The position numbers and the translations under genes were made by a program. A stretch of 21,211 bases of DNA from Anaerolineae bacterium (GTDB lineage: Bacteria; Chloroflexota; Anaerolineae; JAFGEY01). Positions within the stretch are counted from its first letter, which is position 1. Each line of letters begins with the position of its first letter. The notes beneath the pieces are model-generated. The model was not told where the DNA came from. It did not search any database and saw only the letters and a list, made by a program, of their open reading frames with translations. The stretch covers positions 1 to 21,211 of the forward strand of contig JAFGEY010000415.1 in NCBI GenBank assembly GCA_016931365.1, written 5' to 3'. Below are positions 7,164 to 16,171 of this stretch, one piece after another.

Positions 7164-8658
7164 ACTCCGCTTTGAGCACCCATCCCGACCATGGAGGCAT
7201 CGGTCCGCCGATCAACCGGCCGCGTGAGACGCTGCACGTATTGTCGCTGAGCTGGTCGTTAAGTCTGATCCCATCGGGCAGTTTGTCTTTGACCCCAATG
7301 TTGATCGGGAAAGGTTCTTGCCCGTTGTTAAACAGCACGACAATCGTCTCGTCTTGATAGCGGCGGATAAAACCATACACATTGTATCGGTTGTCGGCAT
7401 AGAGCGTGTCAAAACTGCCACGTCGCAGGGCTGGGAGTTTTTGGCGCACGACGATGAACCGCTTGACTGCATCGCGTAGCTGGTTGTCCCAACGCGCCTC
7501 ATTCCAGGTCATTGTCATCCGGCCTTCGTGTCCCTCCACGGCGACACTGCGCATGCCGACTTCGTCGCCGTAATAGATGCACGGCGCGCCAGGCAGGGTC
7601 ATCTGGAAGAGGAAGGCCAGTTTGAGGCTCTCTTTGTCGTTGCCCAAAATCGACAGGATGCGTGGTGTATCGTGGCTGCCGAGCAGGTTGAGTTGAACCT
7701 GGGTGACCTCCCAGGGATACATGGCTATCATCTCTTCGATCTGCTGGGCAAACTCTTTGGCTTTGAGCGTTTTGAGCTTGTAGCCGCCCGGACGCACGCG
7801 CGTGTCGAGCTTGTCACCGCCAAAAAATCCCTGCGTGGCGCGGTTAAAGACGTAATTCATCACTGCGTCGAAACGGTCGCCCTGAAGCCATTCTGGGGCC
7901 GGGTGCCATATCTCGCCGACGATGTAAGCCTCGGGGTTGGCGGTCTTAACCCGGCGGCGGAATTCCTGCCAGAACGGTTCGTCATCGATGTCGGTGGGCA
8001 CGTCGAGCCGCCAGCCGTCGATGCCGAATCGAATCCATTGCTCGGCGATGCCCCACAAGAATTCGCGCACTTGAGGGTTATCGGTGTTAAATTCGGGCAG
8101 GGGGGGCAGATCCCACCAGCATTGGTAGTTGGTTTTCCATTTGCCTTTCTTCCGAGCGATGGCGCGTGCGTTATATGGATCGAGTGGCTTGTTCTTATCC
8201 TTGATCACAAACCAGTTCACATAGGCCGACTTGAGGCCGTTTTCCAGGATATCATTGAACTGGAAAAACCCCCGGCTGGCGTGGTTGAATACGCCATCAA
8301 GCACGATGCGGATGCCGCGCGCGTGCGCCTGGTCAATCAGTTCGCGCAGCGCGGCGTTGCCACCCAGCATCGGATCGACCTGGTTGTAATCGTGTGTATG
8401 GTAGCGGTGGTTTGACGCCGACTGAAAAATAGGGCAGAAATAGATGGCATTGATGCCCAGGTCAACAAGGTAGTCGAGATGTTCGACGACGCCGAGCAGA
8501 TCGCCGCCTTTGTAGCCGTGCGGGCCGGGCAGGATGTCCCAGGCCATCAATCCACTTGGTTTGGGCATACGTTCGCTGCGCGCAAAGGTGTCGGGAAAAA
8601 TCTGGTAGAAAACGGCGTCTTTAACCCAGTCCGGGGTCTGAATTGCGGTTTCCGGCAT
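7162..8658 (-). CDS. GH13 alpha-amylase-family glycosidase, neopullulanase/cyclomaltodextrinase-like
   Basis: A 498-aa glycoside hydrolase that should cleave alpha-1,4 (and possibly alpha-1,6) links in maltodextrins by a retaining mechanism. GH13 regions are complete: DGVFNH (121-126), GWRLDVP with nucleophile Asp219, GEIWH with acid/base Glu249, and GSHDTPRI with Asp330. EIWH and SHDTPR are typical of the neopullulanase/cyclomaltodextrinase/maltogenic amylase group. Those enzymes usually carry an N-terminal CBM34 domain of about 120 residues; here the catalytic barrel starts at once (DWVKDAVFYQIFPDTF). No signal peptide is seen, so it is probably cytoplasmic. ATG 8658 is chosen over upstream starts because AAGGAG lies about nine bases before it and the upstream frame is lysine/arginine-rich noise overlapping another gene. 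It overlaps the preceding gene by 38 bp. Exact substrate uncertain. Confidence 0.93.
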   Translation of the reverse strand: MPETAIQTPDWVKDAVFYQIFPDTFARSERMPKPSGLMAWDILPGPHGYKGGDLLGVVEHLDYLVDLGINAIYFCPIFQSASNHRYHTHDYNQVDPMLGGNAALRELIDQAHARGIRIVLDGVFNHASRGFFQFNDILENGLKSAYVNWFVIKDKNKPLDPYNARAIARKKGKWKTNYQCWWDLPPLPEFNTDNPQVREFLWGIAEQWIRFGIDGWRLDVPTDIDDEPFWQEFRRRVKTANPEAYIVGEIWHPAPEWLQGDRFDAVMNYVFNRATQGFFGGDKLDTRVRPGGYKLKTLKAKEFAQQIEEMIAMYPWEVTQVQLNLLGSHDTPRILSILGNDKESLKLAFLFQMTLPGAPCIYYGDEVGMRSVAVEGHEGRMTMTWNEARWDNQLRDAVKRFIVVRQKLPALRRGSFDTLYADNRYNVYGFIRRYQDETIVVLFNNGQEPFPINIGVKDKLPDGIRLNDQLSDNTCSVSRGRLIGGPMPPWSGWVLKAE

Positions 8659-9295
8659 CGAAGGTTGCTCCTTTGTGGTTGCCAATGGTAAGTTGTCGGC
8701 GCAGCTCATCGTATCGCAGGTGCGAGAATTTGAGTCGTTCTTCGAGTTCGGACATCCGGGCGCGGCATTGGTGCAGTTTTCTCTGGCGCGTTTCCTTTTC
8801 AACCTGAAAAGCCTTCGACTGTCGGGCCTCTTGCGCCGCAGATTCGGCTTTGTGACGCGCACGCCGTTCCCACAGCTCGTCACCAAAAGCGGGCACAAAC
8901 GCAAAGCCGATCGCGACCACCAACACGACTGCGCCCCAGATCACGCCTTTGTTCATATCGCTCCACTGGTAATTCGTGTAGACAATATATCCTGCCCAGA
9001 CAACACCAGCCAGAATGATCAACTGGGCCAGAATGGTGAACCAGCCCACGTCGAGCATACGCTCTTTGTAGCCATAGCGCGTCGGCGTGACTGTGCGTCG
9101 GCGGTGGTAAAAAGGGTAGGCTCTTTTGCGAACCTTGTTGTAGGTCTCGGTGTACACCTGATTGATCGACTCGATCGGCGCGGTGAGCAGTTCCTGTTCG
9201 AGCTTTTTCAATGCGTCCAGCTCGTTTTCGATACGCGGTATCTCGTTTTCCATCCATTGCGCTTCAAGGATGATTGTACTTTTGTCTGCTTGCAT
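8621..9295 (-). CDS. Coiled-coil membrane protein of unknown function
   Basis: A 224-aa protein I do not recognise. A Glu/Leu/Lys-rich coiled coil (about 8-37) leads to a basic stretch, then two membrane helices (about 84-106 and 117-137) separated by a short loop, then a second, highly charged coiled coil (about 140-205). Both coiled-coil arms should lie on the same side of the membrane, forming a hairpin anchor. The positive-inside rule (RKRAYPFYHRRR before helix 1, ERRARHK after helix 2) suggests the cytoplasm. ATG 9295 is preferred over TTG 9298 because GAGGTG lies four bases upstream. It is the first gene of an operon with the GH13 gene and ends inside that gene's 5' end, so the two are probably translationally coupled. 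A scaffold role is conceivable but unsupported. Confidence 0.75.
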   Translation of the reverse strand: MQADKSTIILEAQWMENEIPRIENELDALKKLEQELLTAPIESINQVYTETYNKVRKRAYPFYHRRRTVTPTRYGYKERMLDVGWFTILAQLIILAGVVWAGYIVYTNYQWSDMNKGVIWGAVVLVVAIGFAFVPAFGDELWERRARHKAESAAQEARQSKAFQVEKETRQRKLHQCRARMSELEERLKFSHLRYDELRRQLTIGNHKGATFDAGNRNSDPGLG

Positions 9296-9342
9296 CAAAC
9301 ACCTCTATGGCCTTCAAGGGTGACGATAAGATCAGAAAGCAC

Positions 9343-9370
9343 ATTATACCGCACCTTGGCATAAACGCAA
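9343..9370 (-). promoter_or_regulatory. Promoter of the coiled-coil/GH13 operon
   Basis: On the minus strand, TTGCGT (9370-9365), 16 bp, and a perfect TATAAT (9348-9343). The start site would be near 9336, about 40 bp before ATG 9295. The -35 is weak (three of six). Confidence 0.55.
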
Positions 9371-9453
9371 AACAGGTCAGGGATGGTCTACTTGAAAATA
9401 GGTTGACACTTGTCGGATTTACAGCGAGGGGATTTTCCGGCTCTCGGGCAGGA

Positions 9454-9482
9454 TTGACAAGGATCATGTTGTATGGTATTCT
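9454..9482 (+). promoter_or_regulatory. Promoter of the nine-gene transporter/diterpene operon
   Basis: A perfect TTGACA (9454-9459), 17 bp, and TATTCT (9477-9482), preceded by TGG so that it also fits an extended -10. Transcription would start near 9489. This is downstream of ATG 9473, which argues that the MFS protein starts further in. It diverges from the coiled-coil/GH13 promoter. Confidence 0.6.
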
Positions 9483-10921
9483 CTATTTGTGCATTGATAT
9501 GGCACAGTGCAAGTGTGGTGCGAGGACGCGCAGGAAGGAGAGGCTCTCTGTTTCGGCGCGTCCGCTGGTTTGGGAGCAAAAAGCATTTGGTGGAAACGGC
9601 GAATCCAGCACGGCGGCAGGCACCGATCCGGATCGATATCTTTTATTCATTGATCACTCTGGGCAGTACGGCGATCTGGTCGGTTATGAGCGGATGGCTG
9701 CTGTACTTTTATCTGCCACCCGCAGGGGAAGGACAGGTGTTGGTCCCGGCGGCGCTTTATGGCGTGACGACATTGGCCGTTCGTGCCTTGAACGCCCTGT
9801 TCGCGATCTGGGTCGGTCACCGGTCGGATCGGATTCGCAGCCGGTGGGGGCGTCGCTTGCCATTGATATTTGTCTCTGCGCTGCCGATGCTGCTTTTCTT
9901 TGTGCTTTTGTGGATACCTCCGGTGCGCGGCGAGTCGGGGTGGAACCTCGCTTACCTGGCCTTGATCCTGATTCTGTATAATGGCGCGTATAGCCTGAAC
10001 CAGATTCCATTTACTGCGTTGTTGCCCGATCTGGCCCTGACCGACAGCCATCGCGTGCGTATGTCGGCCTGGTCGGCGAGTGCGTTTTTGCTTGGCTTTA
10101 TTCTCGGCGGGCTGGCCGGGCCGTTGATCGACCGGGGCGGGTACTTGGTGATGGCCCTGATCTACGTCGGGATCGCGTTGCCCCTGTTTTATTTGCCTTT
10201 TCTCGTGCTGCGCGAGCGCCCGCGGCCGCCAGCGGCGGAAATGGCTGCGGATCGTCCTGACCTGTGGCGCGCGCTGGGATCGATGCGGCACAATCGCCCG
10301 TTTGTGATTATGACCGCCGCCGGGGTCTGCTATTGGGGGATCACAACCCTCGTCCAGGCGACACTACCCTACATTGTTACCGAAATCTGCCGGCTCGACA
10401 CCGGCGACGCCTTTTATTTTTACATCCCGGCGGTGCTGGCCTCGCTGGTCTGTTATCCATTGATCACCTGGCTGTCGAACCGGGTGGGCAAATGGGCCGT
10501 CTTTGCCGGATCGATGCTCGCCTCGGCTATTGTGCTACCGGGTTTGCTGCTGATCGGTGAACGGCTGCCGTTAGGGTTGGGCGCGCAGGGCATCTTGTGG
10601 ATGACACTGCAAGCGGTCGCGCTCTCTGGTGTGGCAATGTTGCCCCCGGCGTTTGGGGCTGAAATCGTCGATTACGACGAACAGCTTACCGGGCAGCGCC
10701 GCGAGGGGCTGTATTATTCGGTCTGGGGGCTGCTCGACCAGGTGGTCAACGGCCTAGTCGCTGCTCTGTTGCCGGTGATCCTTTTGCTGGGGCGCAGTCG
10801 TGGCGATCCCAACGGGCCATTGGGTGTGCGGATGGTCGGCATGTTTGGTGGCGCGTTGATGCTGGTTGGATTCCTGGTTTTTTTGAATTATCCGTTGCGT
10901 CAAAAGGGGGAGGTCGAATGA
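9473..10921 (+). CDS. MFS transporter, GPH (MelB-like) type; start uncertain
   Basis: An integral membrane protein with about twelve helices. The loop GHRSDRIRSRWGRRLPLI (about residue 115) is the MFS/GPH signature between helices 2 and 3. GPH proteins usually couple sugar or glycoside transport to Na+ or H+; the substrate here is unknown. Coordinates run from the only early ATG, which has AAGGA nine bases upstream. However, the first 40-odd codons are arginine-rich with rare AGG/AGA codons, and a strong promoter overlaps ATG 9473. Better starts are TTG 9587 or GTG 9590, or CTG 9548, which has AAGGAG exactly seven bases before it. The transporter core begins at APIRIDIFYSL. It is first in a tightly packed operon, and its stop overlaps the GNAT start by 4 bp. 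Confidence 0.85.
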   Translation: MVFSICALIWHSASVVRGRAGRRGSLFRRVRWFGSKKHLVETANPARRQAPIRIDIFYSLITLGSTAIWSVMSGWLLYFYLPPAGEGQVLVPAALYGVTTLAVRALNALFAIWVGHRSDRIRSRWGRRLPLIFVSALPMLLFFVLLWIPPVRGESGWNLAYLALILILYNGAYSLNQIPFTALLPDLALTDSHRVRMSAWSASAFLLGFILGGLAGPLIDRGGYLVMALIYVGIALPLFYLPFLVLRERPRPPAAEMAADRPDLWRALGSMRHNRPFVIMTAAGVCYWGITTLVQATLPYIVTEICRLDTGDAFYFYIPAVLASLVCYPLITWLSNRVGKWAVFAGSMLASAIVLPGLLLIGERLPLGLGAQGILWMTLQAVALSGVAMLPPAFGAEIVDYDEQLTGQRREGLYYSVWGLLDQVVNGLVAALLPVILLLGRSRGDPNGPLGVRMVGMFGGALMLVGFLVFLNYPLRQKGEVE

Positions 10922-11718
10922 GCACCTATGAGATCGAACGGATCGCCGAACTGGAATGGGCCAACTATGCGGCCACGGCCGCAATCGCCCAGATAACGCC
11001 GGGCCTGGAGTTGATCTTGCGTCCCGACGCAATCTTGAGCAGCAGTGAGATATTTCCCACGCCGGATGTCAACCACGCCTGTTTGCTGCGCGCCGATTCG
11101 CAGGGCATAGATGCGCTGATCGACGAGATGGTGGGGTATTATCAGGCCAAAGACCTGCTGCCGACGATTTTTGTCTCTCCGGCCTGCACGCCCGCCGATC
11201 TGGCCGAACGCCTGCTGGCGCGCGGATTTGCCCGCCAGGAAGGTGCCGAGGCGTGGATGGTGGTGGATGATATCTGGGCGGCTCAGATACCCAAGCCGTC
11301 GCCCCGGATTGAGGTCCGTGAGATCGAGCCGGAGGAGGCACTGACTGTGGCCCAGGTCTTTATGACCGCCTTTGACATGTCGCTCGATTTTGCGCCGGCG
11401 ATGGCCCAGTTGCTCGCGCCGTCGGTAGGACTGCCGGGCGCGCATCACTACCTGGCTTTTCTGAACGACGAGCCGGTGGGCACATGCTCGCTGATCTGTC
11501 ATCAGACCTTTGGTGTGCTGGGCAGCGCGGGGGTGATCCCTTCACGGCGTGGCGGCAGTGCAGCTACCAATCTGGCCGTGCGCGCCGTGTTCGACGCGCG
11601 GCAAGAAGGCGTGCGGACATTGATGCTGCAAACGGCGGCCGGCACGCTGCTGGAGCGATTTCTACGTATTTACGGGTTCAAAACAGCATTCACACGCACA
11701 GGCTATACGCTTCAATGA
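10918..11718 (+). CDS. GNAT-family N-acetyltransferase
   Basis: A 266-aa soluble protein whose C-terminal half (about 130-266) is a GNAT fold: it transfers an acyl group from acyl-CoA to an amine, or less often a hydroxyl. The acetyl-CoA loop reads SRRGGSAATNLA (Arg210-Gly213), preceded by the beta strand FGVLGSAGVIP and followed by TLMLQTAAG and the family-typical LERFLRIYGFK. The N-terminal half (1-125) resembles a degenerate second GNAT-like domain without the CoA loop. Start ATG 10918 overlaps the MFS stop as ATGA and has GGGGGAGG a few bases before it. Its operon place next to export and terpene genes allows a role in tailoring a product or in resistance, but the substrate cannot be read from sequence. 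Confidence 0.85.
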   Translation: MSTYEIERIAELEWANYAATAAIAQITPGLELILRPDAILSSSEIFPTPDVNHACLLRADSQGIDALIDEMVGYYQAKDLLPTIFVSPACTPADLAERLLARGFARQEGAEAWMVVDDIWAAQIPKPSPRIEVREIEPEEALTVAQVFMTAFDMSLDFAPAMAQLLAPSVGLPGAHHYLAFLNDEPVGTCSLICHQTFGVLGSAGVIPSRRGGSAATNLAVRAVFDARQEGVRTLMLQTAAGTLLERFLRIYGFKTAFTRTGYTLQ

Positions 11719-12443
11719 GCGCACTGATCGAAACGGCCGATCTACAAAAGACATATCAGACAAGCGATGTAACTTTTCATGCCCTACGCGGCGTTTCTTT
11801 GCAGGTGGAGGCCGGCGATTTTGTGGCCGTGATGGGGCCGTCGGGCAGCGGCAAATCGACGCTGCTGCATCTGGTCGGCGGACTGGATCGCCCTTCGGCA
11901 GGATCGGTAAGCGTAGGGGGGCGTTATCTCGAAAAGATGAACGAAACCGAGTTGGCCCGCTTTCGCCGCGCCGACATCGGCTTTGTGTTCCAATTCTTCA
12001 ATTTAGTCGACAACCTGACCGTGCGCGCCAACATTGAACTGCCCGCCCTGTTGACCCGGCGCCGGGACAAAAAAGCCATTCGACGGCGCTCAGAGGCATT
12101 GTTGGAGCGGCTGGGCATCGCCAGCCAGGCTGACAAGCATCCCTGGGAACTGTCGGGCGGGCAGCAGCAGCGGGTGGCGATTGCCCGTGCATTGATCAAC
12201 AACCCCACGCTGCTGCTCGGTGATGAGCCGACCGGCAACCTCGACAGCGCCAGCGGGCAGGATGTGCTGACAATTTTGCATGAATTTAACGAACAAGGGC
12301 AGACAATTTTGATGGTCACACACGATGCGGTTGCGGCGTCAAAGGCCAGGCATGTGATCTTTATCCGCGATGGGCTGTTGGTCGACACGCTGCCCGGCGG
12401 CGACGCGCAACGCATCGCCCGGCGTGTGACCGAGTTGCAGTAG
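11715..12443 (+). CDS. ABC transporter ATP-binding protein, LolD/MacB type
   Basis: A 242-aa nucleotide-binding subunit. Walker A is GPSGSGKST (Lys47), the Q-loop is [11 protein letters not shown], the signature is [15 protein letters not shown] (from 146), Walker B is LLLGDEP (Asp170, Glu171), the D-loop is GNLDSA and the H-loop is His203. The [15 protein letters not shown] and GNLDS pattern is typical of LolD/MacB/FtsE-type ATPases that pair with FtsX-like permeases, and such a permease gene follows four bases after the stop. It energises extrusion or extraction of a substrate from the membrane. The frame is open further upstream, but ATG 11715 overlaps the GNAT stop as ATGA and gives the standard family start. 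Confidence 0.95.
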   Translation: MSALIETADLQKTYQTSDVTFHALRGVSLQVEAGDFVAVMGPSGSGKSTLLHLVGGLDRPSAGSVSVGGRYLEKMNETELARFRRADIGFVFQFFNLVDNLTVRANIELPALLTRRRDKKAIRRRSEALLERLGIASQADKHPWELSGGQQQRVAIARALINNPTLLLGDEPTGNLDSASGQDVLTILHEFNEQGQTILMVTHDAVAASKARHVIFIRDGLLVDTLPGGDAQRIARRVTELQ

Positions 12444-12447
12444 GCCG

Positions 12448-14775
12448 ATGGATGCAATCTGGCAGAAAATCAAGGCTGATATCAGCAGCCGTGCGCTGAT
12501 CTCGACGCTGATCGTGATCACTGTGGCGGCGGCCTCTCTGCTGCTCACGCTGGCGCTCGCCACATTGATGAACATCGGTGCGCCCTATGATCGGGCCTTT
12601 GACGAGCTGAACGCGGCGCACCTCTGGCTGTATTTCGACCGCGACAAGGTCCGCGCGCGCGACATCGAGCGCATTGAGGAATTGCCAGGCGTGGTCGGTA
12701 GTACGGGGGTGCAGTACAGCGTGACCAGCCGGGTGCAGATCGGCGACACACGGGTGTGGACTAGTTTGCGCCTGACCCCGCCTGAGCCGCCTGCTGTCAA
12801 CCGGTTGCTGGTCCAGGAGGGACGCGATTGGCGACCCGACGACCTGGAAGTGCTGGCCGCCAAAGACCTCAAAGATCTGTATGGTTTGCAGGTTAGTCAG
12901 GTGATCACTTTGACGCAGTGGGATGGCAAAAAGATCGGTTTGCCGGTGATTGGCCTGGCCTATAACCCGATGTGGGACACCTATCGTAGCTCACAGCCGC
13001 CCTACCTGTACATTTCAGAACAAACGTTGCGCAAGCTCTATCCCGACGAGTCTGCCTGGGACTGGTCACTTGGTTTGCGCATAGCTGATCCTGAAACCGT
13101 CGATGAGATCGTGGCTCAGGTCAAGGATTTGCTCCGTAACGATGTTCTGGTTGCGCACACCAACTGGCGTGACGTCAGGGAATCGGCCATCTTTGGCGCA
13201 CAGATCAATTTTGTGTTTTTAGGGTCGTTTGGCCTGTTTGCCGTTGTAGCGACAGTTCTGGTCATTGCCAGCAGCGTCAGCTCATCGGTGCTATCACAGT
13301 TCCGGCAGATCGGGTTGCTTAAAGCATTGGGCTTTACTCAAGGCCAGATTTTGCTCCTTTACACGGGCCAATACCTGATTCTGGGGATCGTTGGCTGCCC
13401 GTTGGGGTTGATCTTGGGTCTTGTCCTATCGCCATTGCCGCTCAAGAGTGTTGCCGCCTCACTCAGCACCACTTTTCGTCCCTCGCTCGATCCGGTGCTG
13501 ATTGTGGTGGTTTGGGGTGTTGTATTGGGCAGTATCTTGCTGGCGACGTGGGGATCGGCTTACCGGGGCGCACGAGCGAATACGGTCAAGGCGATCTCGG
13601 TAGGGGCCGAGGCGCCGCGCCGACGGTCTTTTTGGATCACGGCTCTTGCTGCCCGGCTTGGTGCGTCGGTGGTGATGGTGCTTGGCCTGAATGACATTTT
13701 TGCCAAACCCTTCCGCTCCGTGATGACCGGGCTGAATCTGACTTTAGGGGTGATCGGCGTAGTGTTTGGGTTGACGCTGAACGAAACACTGGAAAACTAT
13801 CGACAAAATCCCGCTCTACTGGGCATTGTCTACGATGCCGTTGTCACCCGGCAAGAGATGAGCGACAGCCGCGCGCAGGGCTTGCTGCGCCGTTCCACCG
13901 ACGTGATCGCCTATTATGGCGAGCTGTTGATCGAGGCTGAAACGTCGAGTGGGCAGGCGTTTCAGGTGCGCGCAGTAGACGGTGACTTGGGCGCGTTTCC
14001 CTTTCAGATCACCGGAGGGCGTCTTTTGCAGCCGAACACTGCCGAGGCGATTGCCGGGCAGGGCCTGCTCGATTGGCTGGGGTTGCAGGTGGGCGATGAA
14101 TTGACCTTGATCCTGGACAAGAACGAAAAACGTCCACTGACTTGGCAGATCGTTGGCAAATACCCGGAACCGGTCAACGCCGGGCAGATGATGATCGTCA
14201 ATTTGGCGTCGGTGACGCGCGCAGTCAAGAGCGCCGAACCGTCGCGTTATTACGTCAAGTTGGCTCCCAACGCCAACGTTGCCCGGCTTGGGACGTTTTT
14301 GTCTCCGCATCCGGACTCGGATCTGAATCTGACTTTAGTGGAGCAGGCCATTCCAAGCGTGGTGATCTATTTGCAGTTGGCGATCCTGGCCCTGGCTGTC
14401 GTGCTGATTGGCATTGCCCTGGTCAATGTGTTTAATACTTCGTTGCTGGCAATGCAGGAAAAGGTTCGCATCATCGGCGTACTCAAGACGGTGGGGATGA
14501 CACCGGCTCAGGTGATGTCGATGAGCAATACCACCACCGCCGTGCTGGCACTGATTGCCACGCTGACGGGCATTCCATTTGGCTGGCTCTTTACCAAAGG
14601 AATGCTCGAGGTCTTGTCCCAAGTGTACGGTTTTGGCCGGGTGAGTGTGCGCTTGAATCCACTTTATGCACTGCTGCTGGTACCGGTACTGGTGATGGTG
14701 AGCTTGGTTGGCAGCCTGTTTCCAGCACGGCGGGCGGCGCGACTGTCGATTGTCGAGGTGCTGAGGCATGAGTGA
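12448..14775 (+). CDS. Duplicated FtsX-like ABC permease
   Basis: A 775-aa permease with two FtsX modules. One membrane helix (about 16-40) leads into an extracytoplasmic region (about 45-245), then FtsX module 1 (about 250-385, containing [15 protein letters not shown]), a middle helix (about 424-445), a second extracytoplasmic region (about 450-635) and FtsX module 2 (about 637-765, containing [16 protein letters not shown]). The duplicated layout is common in Gram-positive and chloroflexote lipid/peptide exporters, in contrast to the single-module MacB. Together with the preceding ATPase it should form a complete mechanotransmission-type ABC exporter. Starts four bases after the ATPase stop; ends with an 8-bp overlap into the GT87-like gene. 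The substrate is unknown; a hydrophobic terpenoid or its conjugate is an inference from context. Confidence 0.93.
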   Translation: MDAIWQKIKADISSRALISTLIVITVAAASLLLTLALATLMNIGAPYDRAFDELNAAHLWLYFDRDKVRARDIERIEELPGVVGSTGVQYSVTSRVQIGDTRVWTSLRLTPPEPPAVNRLLVQEGRDWRPDDLEVLAAKDLKDLYGLQVSQVITLTQWDGKKIGLPVIGLAYNPMWDTYRSSQPPYLYISEQTLRKLYPDESAWDWSLGLRIADPETVDEIVAQVKDLLRNDVLVAHTNWRDVRESAIFGAQINFVFLGSFGLFAVVATVLVIASSVSSSVLSQFRQIGLLKALGFTQGQILLLYTGQYLILGIVGCPLGLILGLVLSPLPLKSVAASLSTTFRPSLDPVLIVVVWGVVLGSILLATWGSAYRGARANTVKAISVGAEAPRRRSFWITALAARLGASVVMVLGLNDIFAKPFRSVMTGLNLTLGVIGVVFGLTLNETLENYRQNPALLGIVYDAVVTRQEMSDSRAQGLLRRSTDVIAYYGELLIEAETSSGQAFQVRAVDGDLGAFPFQITGGRLLQPNTAEAIAGQGLLDWLGLQVGDELTLILDKNEKRPLTWQIVGKYPEPVNAGQMMIVNLASVTRAVKSAEPSRYYVKLAPNANVARLGTFLSPHPDSDLNLTLVEQAIPSVVIYLQLAILALAVVLIGIALVNVFNTSLLAMQEKVRIIGVLKTVGMTPAQVMSMSNTTTAVLALIATLTGIPFGWLFTKGMLEVLSQVYGFGRVSVRLNPLYALLLVPVLVMVSLVGSLFPARRAARLSIVEVLRHE

Positions 14776-16171
14776 ATCTGTGCGGCGCTGTTGGGCGCAG
14801 TCCAAGGTCTATCGCGTGCTACTGATCGTGGCACTGGTGTACACCGTGCTGCGGTTGGCCATTCACGGCGTTTATCTGGGGATGATGCTTGCCCCGTCGG
14901 CGGACGGCGAGAGCGACTTGCCCGAATGGACCGAGGCTGAAGGGCCGATGATCCCCGCGGATTTGCAGATCTATCTCAACGCGGCCAGACATTTTCAGCA
15001 GCGAGAGGGCTTGTATCTGCAAGGGCCGTTGACGCGGTTGGAAGATCATTACCCTTATGCGCCGATCTTTGCCCTGTTTTTTGTGCCCTTTTTATCGCTT
15101 TCGCCTGTCGTAGTGACGGTAGTGCACACGTTGCTACACATCGCTGCGTATGTGATGCTTTTTATCTGGTGGGGGCGCATCTTTCGACGGATGGGGTTGG
15201 ATCGTGCGGCGCTGGCCCTGGCCTGGACGCTGCCACTGTGGCCGGTGTTCGCGGCTTTCTGGGGTGATTTGGGCTACCTGAACATCTATCTGCCCATGGC
15301 TTTGTTGGGAACCTGGTTCATCGAGGCGGTGCTGTCGGAGCGGCTGGGATGGGCACTGCTCTGGTTGTCGATCATTGTGCAGATCAAGCCGCACTGGGCC
15401 TTTGCGCTGGCTGTGCCACTTTTTTTGGGGCGCTTTCGTTTCTTTTTCAAGCTGGCCGGATTGGCTGTCCTGGTGTATGTGATTGTATTTGGCCTGCTTG
15501 TGACGATCACCGGGCCAGAGTACATTTTGACGCAGTATGGCGAGTACGTCCAGTTTTTGGGCCGCTTGAGCCGCGATTTCCCCTGGCGTGAATCCAGTGC
15601 GCCCTTTCTTGGTTATAACCATTCGGTGCGGCAGGTCATTTATTATGTGCTGGGGCGCTCACCGCTGACTCGTATCCTGGCTACTGCGTTCAAAGTGCTT
15701 CTGTTGCTGCCTCTCGCGTTCGCCGGTCTGCATCATCTGCTGCGTCCGGTAAGGCAGCCCGGTTTCGAGGTGCCACGTCTGGGCCTGGACTGGGCTTTTG
15801 CCCTTTACTTGGGCGCGTTCATCTGGTTAGATATGGTCTGGGAAGTTTCGTTGGGTCTGGTTGTTTTCGTTTACTTGCTTGCGGTGGTTGAGAGGCGAGG
15901 TGTGCGCGCGTTGCTGTGGGGCGTCTTTATGCCTTATGTGTTTGTCGATCTGATCCAGGCCGCCAGTTTTGCTGTCTGGGGAATGAGTGTAGTTGCGCCA
16001 GGGCCGTATGTGTTGACCGATCCAAGCATTTATGTCCCGGTGATTTTGATTGCCATTTTGACTTTTTATGCTGTTCTGGTTGGTCGATTGTGGCGGGGCG
16101 CGCGTGAGCCGGTTGTGGAAGTGGGGAGGGATGATGGAACTGGAAACGTTCCGGCGTTTGCCAACGGCTGA
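14768..16171 (+). CDS. GT87-like (DUF2029) polytopic membrane glycosyltransferase
   Basis: A 467-aa protein with about ten or more membrane helices. After helix 1, a long loop carries PADLQIYLNAARHF (Asp65), then LEDHYPYAPIFALFFVPF, the layout of GT-C enzymes in which an early loop Asp is the catalytic base. IIVQIKPHWAFALAVPLFLGR matches the Lys-Pro region of GT87. Known GT87 members such as mycobacterial PimE use polyprenyl-phosphate mannose and act on the outer membrane face. The sugar and acceptor here are unknown. It overlaps the permease by 8 bp and the following Rv3378c-like gene by 38 bp, so it is tied to the diterpene genes. I infer, but cannot show, that it glycosylates the diterpenoid or a lipid exported with it. 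Confidence 0.78.
   Translation: MSESVRRCWAQSKVYRVLLIVALVYTVLRLAIHGVYLGMMLAPSADGESDLPEWTEAEGPMIPADLQIYLNAARHFQQREGLYLQGPLTRLEDHYPYAPIFALFFVPFLSLSPVVVTVVHTLLHIAAYVMLFIWWGRIFRRMGLDRAALALAWTLPLWPVFAAFWGDLGYLNIYLPMALLGTWFIEAVLSERLGWALLWLSIIVQIKPHWAFALAVPLFLGRFRFFFKLAGLAVLVYVIVFGLLVTITGPEYILTQYGEYVQFLGRLSRDFPWRESSAPFLGYNHSVRQVIYYVLGRSPLTRILATAFKVLLLLPLAFAGLHHLLRPVRQPGFEVPRLGLDWAFALYLGAFIWLDMVWEVSLGLVVFVYLLAVVERRGVRALLWGVFMPYVFVDLIQAASFAVWGMSVVAPGPYVLTDPSIYVPVILIAILTFYAVLVGRLWRGAREPVVEVGRDDGTGNVPAFANG

Noticed and set aside
7528..8415. Plus-strand open frame of 295 codons opposite the GH13 gene
   Set aside because: Antisense shadow of a gene with complete GH13 catalytic motifs.
8659..8904. N-terminal extension of the GH13 frame to 8904
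   Set aside because: The extension is basic low-complexity sequence lying inside the coiled-coil gene; ATG 8658 has a good SD and directly precedes the conserved barrel start.
9647..10291. Minus-strand frame of 214 codons within the MFS gene
   Set aside because: Gln/Arg/Pro-rich translation typical of an antisense membrane protein gene; no domain.
11484..11714. N-terminal extension of the ABC ATPase frame to 11484
   Set aside because: It overlaps the conserved GNAT C-terminus in another frame; ATG 11715 overlaps the GNAT stop and gives the family start.
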